Under the pieces are notes generated by a model that did not search any database, was not told the origin of the DNA, and saw only the letters and a program-made list of their open reading frames with translations. Positions 42,131 through 50,638 of a stretch of 64,000 nucleotides of DNA are shown here, in pieces. The DNA is from Aldehydirespirator sp965203575. GTDB lineage: Bacteria > Actinomycetota > Acidimicrobiia > Acidimicrobiales > Aldehydirespiratoraceae. How positions within the stretch are numbered: position 1 is the stretch's first letter; each line of letters begins with the position of its first letter. The DNA lies in contig OZ241894.1 of the NCBI GenBank assembly GCA_965203575.1, forward strand, positions 1,488,001 through 1,552,000, read 5' to 3'. Position numbers and translations under genes: made by a program.

Positions 42131-43247
42131 TGAGGGCACGGACTTGATTCTGAATCCGGGCCAGGGCCGCATCGACGGCGAGCACTACCTCCCGGTCACC
42201 CCGGAGACGTGCCGGTGGGGCTGGTGGCCGAACCGGCTCACCAGGCCCGTGCTGTCGGTGGCCAGCGGCGCAGTGGTCACGATCGACACCCTGTCGCACG
42301 AAGGGATCCTCGAGGACCAGGGCCGCGATCCGACCGCCTTCTTCGGAACCCGGGGCGTTGCCCCCCGCGACGTGCTGGCCGACGCGGTGGAGATGGCCCG
42401 CGACGTGCCCCACACCTTCGGAGTCGACGGCCCCCACGTGGTGACCGGACCGATCGAGGTCCGGGGAGCCGAGCCCGGCGATCTGCTGCAGGTCGACATG
42501 CTGGGCTTCGATCTGCGGGTGCCCTACGGCGTCACCTCGAACCGCCACGGTCTCGGCGCGCTGGGCGGCGAGATGCCCGACGGGACCGAACCGGCCGACA
42601 CGCTCACCCCGGGCGCGCCCGGTGGCACCGTGTCGGTGTTCACCGAGGTGGAGGGCCACGCCGGCAACGGCACAGCGGTGCTGCGCTACACCGAGGGCCG
42701 CGCCGTGCGGTATCCGATCGCCCCGTTCCTGGGAATGACGGGAGTCGCGTCCGACACGGCCGAACCGGTCGCCACCCGGCCGCCGGGGCGCCATGGCGGC
42801 AACCTCGACATAAAGCACCTCGTGAGCGGCACGACTCTGTACTTGCCGGTGCAGACACCCGGCGCCGGGTTCGCGGTGGGAGATCCGCATTTCGCGCAGG
42901 GCAACGGCGAGGTCGCGCTGACCGCCCTGGAGGGCTCCCTGCGGGCCGACCTGCGCCTGTCGCTGCTGCGAGGCCCCGAGGCCCGCCGGGCTTGCGGGCT
43001 GATCGAGAACCCGCTGGGCGAGACCGCAGACCACTGGGTGCCGATCGGGCTCCACGCCGACCTGAACGAGGCAATGAGGGAGGCGGTCCGCGAGGCCCTG
43101 CGCTTCTGCGAGAGCCGGCTAGGCCTGCCCCGCCACATCGCCTACGCCTACCTGAGCTGCGCGGCCGACTTCGAGGTGACTCAAGTGGTGAACGAGGTAA
43201 AGGGCGTCCACTGCATGATCCCCAAGCGGGACTTCCCCGGCGCCTGA
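42105..43247 (+). CDS. Acetamidase/formamidase family hydrolase
   Basis: 380 aa from GTG 42105, which lies inside repeat copy G; the only other upstream-of-homology start is TTG 42143. FmdA/AmdA features: GVAPRDVLADAVEMARDVPH, GPIEVRGAEPGDLLQVDML, HGGNLDIKHLVSGTTLYLPV and VGDPHFAQGNGEVALTALE. It hydrolyses small amides to ammonia. If GTG 42105 is used, the repeat supplies the residues MSEANKSGS at the N-terminus. Neighbour of an amidohydrolase, consistent with nitrogen scavenging. Confidence 0.88.
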   Translation: MSEANKSGSEGTDLILNPGQGRIDGEHYLPVTPETCRWGWWPNRLTRPVLSVASGAVVTIDTLSHEGILEDQGRDPTAFFGTRGVAPRDVLADAVEMARDVPHTFGVDGPHVVTGPIEVRGAEPGDLLQVDMLGFDLRVPYGVTSNRHGLGALGGEMPDGTEPADTLTPGAPGGTVSVFTEVEGHAGNGTAVLRYTEGRAVRYPIAPFLGMTGVASDTAEPVATRPPGRHGGNLDIKHLVSGTTLYLPVQTPGAGFAVGDPHFAQGNGEVALTALEGSLRADLRLSLLRGPEARRACGLIENPLGETADHWVPIGLHADLNEAMREAVREALRFCESRLGLPRHIAYAYLSCAADFEVTQVVNEVKGVHCMIPKRDFPGA

Positions 43248-43265
43248 CGATGCCCGCTCGGGAGC

Positions 43266-45611
43266 TCAGTCAGCGGGTTGGGCCGGCGCCGGATCCCGGC
43301 GGCTGCCCTCCACATTGAGGTTGGGCAGGACCCGGTCCAGCCAGCCCGGCAGCCACCAGTTACGGGCCCCGAGCAGTTCCATGGTGGATGGCACGATGAG
43401 CATGCGCACCAGGCTGGCGTCGGCCGCCACCGCGGCGGCGAGACCCAGACCGAACATCTTGATGGCTCGCTGGTCCTCGAACACGAAGCTGCCGAACACG
43501 AACACCATGATCAATGCGGCCGCGGTGATCACTCTGGCAGTCAGGGCCAGGCCGTCGGCAACGGAGTTCACCGCGTCGCCGGTGCGCTCGAACTCCTCCT
43601 TCATGCGCGACAACAGGAAGACCTCGTAGTCCATCGACAGCCCGAACAGCACCGCGAACAGCATCATCGGCATGAACGGCTCGATCGGCCCCGGCTCTAT
43701 CCCCACGACGCTGCCGAGCCAGCCCCACTGGAACACGGCCACCAGCACCCCGTAGGCCGCGCCGATCGACAGCATGTTCATAATGACCGCCTTGAGCGGC
43801 ACCACCAGCGAGCGGAACACGGCCATCAGCAACAGGAAGGAAGCGCCTAGTACCGCCACGAAGAACACCGCGGTGCGCGACTTCAGGAAGTCGCTCACGT
43901 CCGCCTTGACCGCGACCAGCCCGGTGATAACGGGATCGAGATCGGTCCCTGCCGTCGCCGCGGGGATAACCGTGCTGCGCAGGTGCTTGACGAGGGCCTC
44001 GGTCTCGGCGGCCTGAGGTCCGGTGGTGGGTCGCACCTCGATGGCGGCAGCCGTGGGGGCTATCGGGCTGTTGGGGATCGGCGGGCTGACGAAGCTGACG
44101 CCATCGGTGGCCGCCATGGCCTGCACCAGGCGGTTCAGCTCGGCCGTCTGAGAGGGTCCCGACACCTCGGCTACCACCACCAGCGGACCGTTGGCGCCCG
44201 GCCCGAAGCCGTCGACGAGCATGTCGTAGGCCTTGCGAGTGGTGGTCTCGGGGCCGTAGTTGCTCTCGTCGGCGAAGCCGAACCGCAGCACGAGCACCGG
44301 AGCAGCCAGCAGTAGCAGGAGCAGGGTGCCGCCGACCGCGAACGCCCAGGGTCGGGCTTGCACCGCCCGGCTGAGCCGGTACCAGCCAGTCTCTCGCAGC
44401 GGCCGCTCCCGCCGCGGCCGCAACCTCCGCCTTAGCGGGTTCCGGTCCCGTCCGAACAGTCCCGCCACCAGCACGATCACAGCAACCGGCACGGCTCCGG
44501 CCGCCAGTGGTTCGATGCCGGCCCCGAAGCCGAAGAGGGCCACGCTGAGCAGCACCGCGGCGACGATGCCTCGGACCCGTGTGGTGGTGATCCGCTCGCC
44601 GAGCAGGGCGATGAGCGACGGCAGCAGCGTCACCGAGCCGATCATGACGACCGCCACCGTGGCCGCGGCCGCCACGCCGAAACCGGTCACGAACGGGATC
44701 CCTATGAACAGCATCCCCAACAGCGACACGACGACCGTCGCTCCCGCGAATATGACGGACCGGCCCGCAGAGTCGAGGGCCACCACCAGGGCCTGCTCAC
44801 GCCCGTGGCCCTCGCTCAGAGCGTCCCGGTAGCGGGTGATGATGAACAGGGCGTAGTCAATGCCGACTCCCAGCCCGATCATCAGGCCGATGGCCGGCGC
44901 GAAGTCGGGCACCGTCATGAAGTTGCTGAAGACGACGATGGAGGCCGCGCCGATCCCGACGGTAACGAGAGCCGCAGCCACCGTGGCCCCCATGGCCATC
45001 ACCGAACCGAGCACCGCGATCAGGACGAAGACGGCGAATGCGAGGCCGATCGCCTCTGACTCGGGCGGTCGCAACTCGGCGAACCAGATCCCGCCGACCT
45101 CCACTTCCAGGCCCTCGATGGAGTTCAGGTCCAGCTCCTCGATCAGACCCTCGATCGTCCGGCCCATGTCCTGGGCCTCGGTGCCACTCGTTCCGGGCGG
45201 GAGACTCACATCCGCATAGGCGATCCGGCCAGCCTCGGGGCCTTCCTGCGCTATTCGCAGCGGGCCGACCAGCGGGTCATAGGGAGTGATGACGCTGGTG
45301 TCCTCAAGAGCGCTGACCCGGGCGAACAGCTCGCTCATCGCGGATCGCACGCCGGGATCGTCGACACCCTGCTCGGCCCGGAACACGATCGTCCCGGCCG
45401 GCCCGGCACCGGCGCCGGAGAAGTGACGCTGGAGGATCTCGTTCCCGTCGTGGCTCTCTGTGCCCGCAATGGCCAGGTCGCCGCTGTAGGCCTCCCCGAG
45501 ATTCTGCGAAGCGCCCAACGCCAGGAACAGGATGACGAGCCAGGCAACGAGGCCGCGCCACGGATGCCTGAAACACCATCGAGCCATCGACGAATACACC
45601 GCGGCGAACAT
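43266..45611 (-). CDS. MMPL/RND-family transporter
   Basis: 781 aa from ATG 45611; ATG 45587 (MARWCFRHPWRGLV) is an alternative. Two membrane blocks of about six helices each, with long periplasmic loops after the first helix of each block. Proton-relay motifs are LMIGLGVGIDYALFIITRYR in the first half and LFGLSMDYEVFLLSRMKEE in the second. MMPL proteins export lipids or hydrophobic siderophores with the proton gradient. A basic stretch (about 408-425) separates the halves. Downstream of the MFS gene on the same strand, with a 43-bp gap. Confidence 0.92.
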   Translation of the reverse strand: MFAAVYSSMARWCFRHPWRGLVAWLVILFLALGASQNLGEAYSGDLAIAGTESHDGNEILQRHFSGAGAGPAGTIVFRAEQGVDDPGVRSAMSELFARVSALEDTSVITPYDPLVGPLRIAQEGPEAGRIAYADVSLPPGTSGTEAQDMGRTIEGLIEELDLNSIEGLEVEVGGIWFAELRPPESEAIGLAFAVFVLIAVLGSVMAMGATVAAALVTVGIGAASIVVFSNFMTVPDFAPAIGLMIGLGVGIDYALFIITRYRDALSEGHGREQALVVALDSAGRSVIFAGATVVVSLLGMLFIGIPFVTGFGVAAAATVAVVMIGSVTLLPSLIALLGERITTTRVRGIVAAVLLSVALFGFGAGIEPLAAGAVPVAVIVLVAGLFGRDRNPLRRRLRPRRERPLRETGWYRLSRAVQARPWAFAVGGTLLLLLLAAPVLVLRFGFADESNYGPETTTRKAYDMLVDGFGPGANGPLVVVAEVSGPSQTAELNRLVQAMAATDGVSFVSPPIPNSPIAPTAAAIEVRPTTGPQAAETEALVKHLRSTVIPAATAGTDLDPVITGLVAVKADVSDFLKSRTAVFFVAVLGASFLLLMAVFRSLVVPLKAVIMNMLSIGAAYGVLVAVFQWGWLGSVVGIEPGPIEPFMPMMLFAVLFGLSMDYEVFLLSRMKEEFERTGDAVNSVADGLALTARVITAAALIMVFVFGSFVFEDQRAIKMFGLGLAAAVAADASLVRMLIVPSTMELLGARNWWLPGWLDRVLPNLNVEGSRRDPAPAQPAD

Positions 45612-45654
45612 TACCCCAACCCGGGAGCGAGCAACTTTGAGCAATGCGCGTGGA

Positions 45655-46854
45655 TCAGTCGGGCTGTGGTTGGGGCGCGTCGGGGCCCGAGGCCGGGACC
45701 GTGCCCCTGATGCGCAGCCAGCCAGCCACGACCAGCGACAACACGGTCAGGCCGACGGCGGCCCAGGTCGGCCCCGACCCGAAGCTCTCGTACATCCAGG
45801 CGGCGGGGAGCGCGGCGATGGCGGCCCCCGCCACCTCGGCCGCGCCCATCAGGCCCAGGGCGGCCGCCTGGCGTTGCTCGGGTACGGCCCGGGCCACCAC
45901 CGCGTGAGCGGCGGTGAACCCGTAGCCGTCCGCGAAGCCCACCAGCGTCATCACCCCCGCTATCGGGATCACACCGGGGATGACACCGAAGGTCATCGTG
46001 CTCATGCTCACCGCAACGAGCCCGGCCATCGTCACCCGCACCGGTCCCACCCGATCGGCCAGCCGCCCCGCCCGGGTGCCTACCAGCATGATCGGCAGCG
46101 CAACCATCGTGAAGGTGAGGCCGGTCAGGGCGGCGCCGGCGCCCCGGTCGGCGAACATCACCGGCAGCACGGACTCCCAGGCGCCGATCATCATGAAGTA
46201 GCCGCCGACGATGATCAGCGCTCCCTGCAGGCGCCGTCCCCGCAACAGATCGAACGATGTCGCCCGTCCCGAACTGTCCAGAAGGCCGCGGTCGGGAGGC
46301 AGTCGCATGGCCACGGGCAGAAACAGCAGCATCGCCGCCGCGAACACCATGAACGGCAGGCGGATCCCTCCCAGCCACACCAGAAGAGCGGTCAAGGAGG
46401 GACCGAAGATGAACCCCGTGGTCTCGGCCACCACCATGCGGCCGAGGTTCTCCCCGGCCCGAACCGGGTCGTGGACCGAGGCGGCCCTGCGCACACCGGG
46501 CAGGATGAGTCCTCCTGCGAACCCCAACGCAGCCCTGCTCAGTATCCACAGCTCCAGGTCGACAGCGAAGACCATCATCAGCATGGCGACTGCGCTGAGC
46601 GCGATGCCGAGGGTCGCCATCACCCGGGAATGGCCCACGTCGGCCAGACGGGCCAGGGTCACCTGGGACACGAAGGCGGCCACGAAGCCGCTGGCCACCA
46701 TGATGCCTATCCCGAACCCGCTGAAACCCAACTCGTCGCGCAACTCGCCCAGCACAGTGACAATCCCGCCGATTCCGCCGGCAGTCACGCCCATCAGCAA
46801 CTGGAAGGGCAGCAGGTCGCGGTCAGCACGCCGAGCGGGGAACCGGCGGCTCAT
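45655..46854 (-). CDS. MFS transporter
   Basis: 399 aa from ATG 46854. Twelve predicted helices with the MFS loop motif LARLADVGHSRVMATLGIAL between helices 2 and 3 and its repeat GRLADRVGPVRVTMAGL in the second half. Drug:proton antiporter-like; substrate unknown. Upstream lies the Rieske oxygenase operon on the same strand with a 110-bp gap, so the MFS protein may import or export a compound of that pathway. The distance makes this tentative. Confidence 0.88.
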   Translation of the reverse strand: MSRRFPARRADRDLLPFQLLMGVTAGGIGGIVTVLGELRDELGFSGFGIGIMVASGFVAAFVSQVTLARLADVGHSRVMATLGIALSAVAMLMMVFAVDLELWILSRAALGFAGGLILPGVRRAASVHDPVRAGENLGRMVVAETTGFIFGPSLTALLVWLGGIRLPFMVFAAAMLLFLPVAMRLPPDRGLLDSSGRATSFDLLRGRRLQGALIIVGGYFMMIGAWESVLPVMFADRGAGAALTGLTFTMVALPIMLVGTRAGRLADRVGPVRVTMAGLVAVSMSTMTFGVIPGVIPIAGVMTLVGFADGYGFTAAHAVVARAVPEQRQAAALGLMGAAEVAGAAIAALPAAWMYESFGSGPTWAAVGLTVLSLVVAGWLRIRGTVPASGPDAPQPQPD

Positions 46855-46964
46855 CGCAGTCTCACCGGGCACCGAGCTTGGACGCTGAATGGACAGGGAG
46901 CGACCGGTGCGCGCTGGTCACAAGCCACCGGCGCGACGACGCGCCGGGCCGGCGGATCACGGAG

Positions 46965-47270
46965 TCAGACCTCTTTCAGCAGCAGGTCGCTGGTCTGGCC
47001 GGAGACGAACAGCTCGCTGCCCGCCTTGAGGATCTCCCGGTACCCCTCCTCGGCGGGCAGCCTCTCCAAGAACTCGTCGAGCACGGCCAGGTTCGGGGCG
47101 TCGATCATCCAGTACACCCTGCCGTAGGAGCCGTAGGCCTCCATCCACGAGGTGACCGTCACCTGCTCGCGGTCGGCCGCGGCCATGTAGCCGGTGTAGC
47201 GCTCGATCCACTCCCGCACCCGGGCCACGTCGCTGGAGTCGACCTGGGCCTTCCGCACCATCCTCACCAT
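46965..47270 (-). CDS. Small conserved-looking protein, probable dimeric alpha/beta-barrel (ferredoxin-like) fold
   Basis: 101 aa, not recognised by name. VARVREWIERYTGYMAA, a central VTSWMEAYGSYGRVYWMID and LAVLDEFLERLPAEEGYREI give the alternating helix-strand pattern of small NIPSNAP/dimeric barrel proteins. The gene is 5 bp after the DUF1989 gene, so it belongs to the Rieske operon. A ligand-binding or monooxygenase role is only a guess. Confidence 0.6.
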   Translation of the reverse strand: MVRMVRKAQVDSSDVARVREWIERYTGYMAAADREQVTVTSWMEAYGSYGRVYWMIDAPNLAVLDEFLERLPAEEGYREILKAGSELFVSGQTSDLLLKEV

Positions 47271-47275
47271 CGCAG

Positions 47276-47935
47276 CTACTTCCCTTCCCGGACTTCGAGG
47301 CCTATCCGCTTCGGTTCGCCGCCATTGGACGCCGACGTCTCACTGGGACAGGCCGACACTGCGGCCAGCACGTCGATCTCGGCTCGCAGGTCGATGTAGT
47401 CGCCGGCAGCCGCGGGCGACTCGCGGAACACGAGGCGCTGCTCGTCCTCCACGTCGGTGTACATGAACACGTTGAACACGTCGGGTATCAGATCCGGGTC
47501 CACGCCCCAGGGCCTGACCGCCTCCTCGAGGTTGCCCTGGCAGGTCCGGTGACCCGACTCGATGCCGTCGCGGATGTCGTAGACGCCGACGGAGCAGCGG
47601 CCGCCGTTCCAGGCGAAGTGAACGCCGACCGGGTCGTCGATGACGGTCATCATGGGCCGTTCGTAGGGCGGGCGCGACCACAGCGTCGTGATGCGCCGCA
47701 TGGTCCCGGTTCCGGCCAGCATGTTGAGGGCCACGGTCTGGCCTGCGTGGTAGCCCTCGCGGGGGTTGTCGAGGGCCAGGAAGGTCGAGTCGGCCACCTG
47801 AGGGCCGTCCAGCGCCACGATCCTGAGCACCTGCCCGGCCCGCACCTCCACCGCCCGTCCCTCGCAGCGGGGCACGACCACCTCCTTGAGGACGCGCCCG
47901 CCCGGCCGGGAGCCGCCGATGCCGCCCGTCGTCAT
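47276..47935 (-). CDS. DUF1989 (urea carboxylase-associated) protein
   Basis: 219 aa from ATG 47935, overlapping the Rieske alpha stop by 4 bp (ATGA). Features of DUF1989: VLRIVALDGPQVADSTFLAL, RPMMTVIDDPVGVHFAW, GRCSVGVYDIRDG and DVFNVFMYTDV. The family is linked to urea carboxylase, glycine cleavage or aminomethyl metabolism; its reaction is not established to my knowledge. Its place in a Rieske operon is unusual and suggests a nitrogen-containing substrate. Confidence 0.85.
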   Translation of the reverse strand: MTTGGIGGSRPGGRVLKEVVVPRCEGRAVEVRAGQVLRIVALDGPQVADSTFLALDNPREGYHAGQTVALNMLAGTGTMRRITTLWSRPPYERPMMTVIDDPVGVHFAWNGGRCSVGVYDIRDGIESGHRTCQGNLEEAVRPWGVDPDLIPDVFNVFMYTDVEDEQRLVFRESPAAAGDYIDLRAEIDVLAAVSACPSETSASNGGEPKRIGLEVREGK

Positions 47936-49245
47936 CCGGCCGTCTCGACGCTGACCTCGCCGGCGGGGGCCGTCGCCAGCTTGACATCTGTCGACATCAG
48001 CTCCAGCCAGGCTCGCAGGTAGCCCCGCATGGGGCCCTCGTGGGTGACCGGCGCCCGCCTCACACCGTCGGCGGAGACCTCCTCGGCCTCGTGGTCCAGC
48101 CCCTTGCTCATGTCCACCCACTCCACCTCGGCGATGGCCAGTCCCTCCTGGCAGCGCTCGAACAGCTCCAGGTCGTCCGGGTTCCCGAGGCTCGGGAAGT
48201 CCTCTGCGATCCGCATGCGCAGCACGTTCACCTCGTCGGGCGCGCCCTCGGCGGCGGCCACCCAGGTGTGCAGCCGGGTCTCGCCGACGCCGACGGGGTC
48301 CACCGTCTCCAGGTGGTTGCCCTTGATGAGCAGGTTCGGGAAGATCGACAGATTGATCATCGAGCCCGGAGCGATCTCCAGGACGTCGGCCGCGCCGTCG
48401 CCGTGGCTCTGGGCAATGCGGTCGGCGTACCACTCCCGCCCCGGCACCGGCCGCTGCGTCTCCCAGAAGGACTGCTGGAGGCCGGGACGCTGATCCACGA
48501 ACATGTGACCGTTGCCCAGGTCGGCTCCGTACATGCCGGTGTCGTCGGGGCTGGCCTTGAACTGCGACAGCGAGCGGGCACCTCCGTGCTGGCGCTCGTT
48601 CAGGAGCAGGAAGCTCCGATGGGCGAAGGTCGGGTGCAGCCCGTCGCCGGCGTTGTCCCAGGCCAGCTTCCAGTTGCCGCGGTAGATCATCCGCTGGCAG
48701 TTGCGGACCTCGATGCGCCCGGCGGGCGAGCGGTCCACGAACTGGTCGATCAGGGGGCCGGCCGGGCCCAGCCACTCGGCGAGGCTCGGAGCGTCGGGAT
48801 TGAGCGTGCCGAATATCAGGCCCCGGTAGGTGCCGAGGCGCGGAACCTGGGCCAGGCCGTGGTCGGACTGGTCGAAGGTGGCCGGGTACCCCTCGACGAA
48901 GGGGACGTTCACCAGCTCGCCCCGGTTCGAGTACGTCCAACCGTGGTAGGAGCACTGGAAGCGCCGGGCCGACCCGCACTCGGACTGGCACACGGTCGAG
49001 GCCCGGTGGGCGCACCGGTTGAACAGGGCGTGCAGCCCGCCGCCGGAGTCGCGGGTGAGGATCAGAGGGCGCAGCCCCATCCGGGCGGTGATGAAGTCGT
49101 TCGGTTCGGGCAGCTGGCTCTCGTGGGCCAGGTAGACCCAGGCGCCGCCGAAGATCCTCTCCATCTCAGCGACGAAGATGTCGGGGTCGGTGTAGAGGGA
49201 GCGGTGGACCCGGTGGCGCTGGATCAGGGTGTCGAGAGCGTTCAT
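47932..49245 (-). CDS. Aromatic-ring-hydroxylating dioxygenase, alpha subunit
   Basis: 437 aa from ATG 49245. The Rieske [2Fe-2S] site is formed by NRCAHRASTVC (CxH) and RRFQCSYHGWTYSN (CxxH). The mononuclear iron site has two His in GDGLHPTFAHRS and a later acidic residue (NPDDLELFE region). Adds O2 to an aromatic or similar substrate with electrons from a reductase. The beta subunit gene lies 14 bp upstream; the two are a subunit pair. No reductase or ferredoxin gene of the classical kind is in the cluster. Confidence 0.9.
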   Translation of the reverse strand: MNALDTLIQRHRVHRSLYTDPDIFVAEMERIFGGAWVYLAHESQLPEPNDFITARMGLRPLILTRDSGGGLHALFNRCAHRASTVCQSECGSARRFQCSYHGWTYSNRGELVNVPFVEGYPATFDQSDHGLAQVPRLGTYRGLIFGTLNPDAPSLAEWLGPAGPLIDQFVDRSPAGRIEVRNCQRMIYRGNWKLAWDNAGDGLHPTFAHRSFLLLNERQHGGARSLSQFKASPDDTGMYGADLGNGHMFVDQRPGLQQSFWETQRPVPGREWYADRIAQSHGDGAADVLEIAPGSMINLSIFPNLLIKGNHLETVDPVGVGETRLHTWVAAAEGAPDEVNVLRMRIAEDFPSLGNPDDLELFERCQEGLAIAEVEWVDMSKGLDHEAEEVSADGVRRAPVTHEGPMRGYLRAWLELMSTDVKLATAPAGEVSVETAG

Positions 49246-49259
49246 GGCGGCGCGTGCCT

Positions 49260-49823
49260 CTATAGCACGAAAGAGAACTTGCGGATGTCGCTGCGGCTGT
49301 CCACCAGGCGCACGATCTTGAACCTCAGCAACCAGTTCTCGCCCAGTGCGGCCAGCACGTAGTCGTTGCGGCTGGCGAACGGGGTCAGCCGGTCCTTGCG
49401 GTACTCCCAGACCACCGTCGAGCACCTGGCCAGGGTGTCGCCGCCGTCGAGGGGCCATGCCTCGACGTTGGACACGATGCGGCAAGTACGCGACGGCGGC
49501 TCCTGGGCGTGGGCCCATCCGGTCTCCAGCAGCCCGATGCGGTCCTCCATGCGGCGACGGTCGTCCAACAGGTACGAGACCTGGGTGCGGGGATCACCGG
49601 CGGGGTCGAGGGGGACCCAGTACACGCAGTCCGGGGTGAACCGGTCCAGCCAGGACCGGTAGAGGCGCTCGTCCAGGAGCCGGGCCTCATGGTGAAGGGC
49701 CTGCTCGACAGCGGGCCGCAGGTCCGGGTGGCCGGGACCGCGCGCGGCCCCGTCCGGCGCCACCAGGTCGGCGAGACGCTGGTACAGCCCGTCGTCGAGG
49801 ACCGACGCCGCTGACTGCTCCAT
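49260..49823 (-). CDS. Aromatic-ring-hydroxylating dioxygenase, beta subunit
   Basis: 187 aa from ATG 49823, whose A overlaps the aldolase stop (TGATG). Typical small-subunit sequence: EQALHHEARLLDERLYRSWL, YWVPLDPAGDP, SYLLDDRRRMEDRIGLLETG, SNVEAWP and FKIVRLVDSRSDIRKFSFVL. A cone-like NTF2 fold that stabilises the alpha subunit hexamer. Only one beta gene is present for two alpha genes in this operon. Confidence 0.88.
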   Translation of the reverse strand: MEQSAASVLDDGLYQRLADLVAPDGAARGPGHPDLRPAVEQALHHEARLLDERLYRSWLDRFTPDCVYWVPLDPAGDPRTQVSYLLDDRRRMEDRIGLLETGWAHAQEPPSRTCRIVSNVEAWPLDGGDTLARCSTVVWEYRKDRLTPFASRNDYVLAALGENWLLRFKIVRLVDSRSDIRKFSFVL

Positions 49824-50614
49824 CAGACCGATTCCGTGCCGTGAACGGCCTCCAGCAGGCGGCCGACCAGCGCAGCCGGGTCGTCGGATCCCCAGACGTT
49901 GCGGCCGAAGGCCACACCGGCGCCGCCGGCGGTGACCACGCCCCGGGCCAGCGCGACGACCTGGTCCTCGTCGCCGACCTTGGGGCCGCCGAGGGCCACG
50001 ACCGGTGCGGGGCAGGCCTCGGCCACCGCCGCGAACTGCTCGGGGGGTCCGGGGCACATGGTCTTGACGATGTCAGCGCCCAACTCCACCGCGAGCCGAG
50101 CCCCCCGGCTGACGTTCTCCGGAGTCCATCCAACGGTGCGGGGCCAGCCTCCCGGTATGGATTCGGCCATCACCGGCAGGCCGAGGAGCTCGCACTCGGC
50201 CGCCAAGTGGGCCAGCCGCTGGAGCGAGTGCTCCTCATCGGGAGTACCGGGGAACACCATGATCACCACTGCGTCGGCGCCGAGCACCATCGCCTGCTCG
50301 GCCGAGTAGAGCAGTGATGTGGTGTCGCTGGCCGGTGGATCGCCGAGATCGGAGATCCCGCCGTCGACCCGCAGCACCAGCCCCGCGCCCGCGAAGTCCT
50401 CGGGACGGGTCCGGGCCAGGTGCCAGGTGGCGAGGACGGCGTCGGGCCGCCCTTGAGCGATCGCAGCCGCGGCCGAGGGCGCCACCCCCATGCCCATATA
50501 CGCGGGATGGTCCATGGCCACGAAGACGGCCCGGCCATCGGCGCGGAAGATGTGACGGAAGCGCCGGCGCTTGCCCGCCGACACCGCCGAGGCCGGAGGG
50601 CCAGCCGTGGTCAT
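49823..50614 (-). CDS. Class I (LsrF/FbaB-type) aldolase family protein
   Basis: 263 aa. FVAMDHPAYMG at the N-terminus, Schiff-base lysine in LGADIVKTMCPGPPEQ, ALGGPKVGDEDQVVAL and GGAGVAFGRNVWGSDDP are LsrF/class I FBP-aldolase hallmarks. Likely cleaves or thiolyses a keto product. Its stop overlaps the beta-subunit ATG; 24 bp separates it from the second Rieske alpha gene. This placement suggests it acts on the ring-cleaved or side-chain-oxidised product. Confidence 0.85.
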   Translation of the reverse strand: MTTAGPPASAVSAGKRRRFRHIFRADGRAVFVAMDHPAYMGMGVAPSAAAAIAQGRPDAVLATWHLARTRPEDFAGAGLVLRVDGGISDLGDPPASDTTSLLYSAEQAMVLGADAVVIMVFPGTPDEEHSLQRLAHLAAECELLGLPVMAESIPGGWPRTVGWTPENVSRGARLAVELGADIVKTMCPGPPEQFAAVAEACPAPVVALGGPKVGDEDQVVALARGVVTAGGAGVAFGRNVWGSDDPAALVGRLLEAVHGTESV

Positions 50615-50638
50615 AGACGCTTCTTCCTCTCGTGCGGT

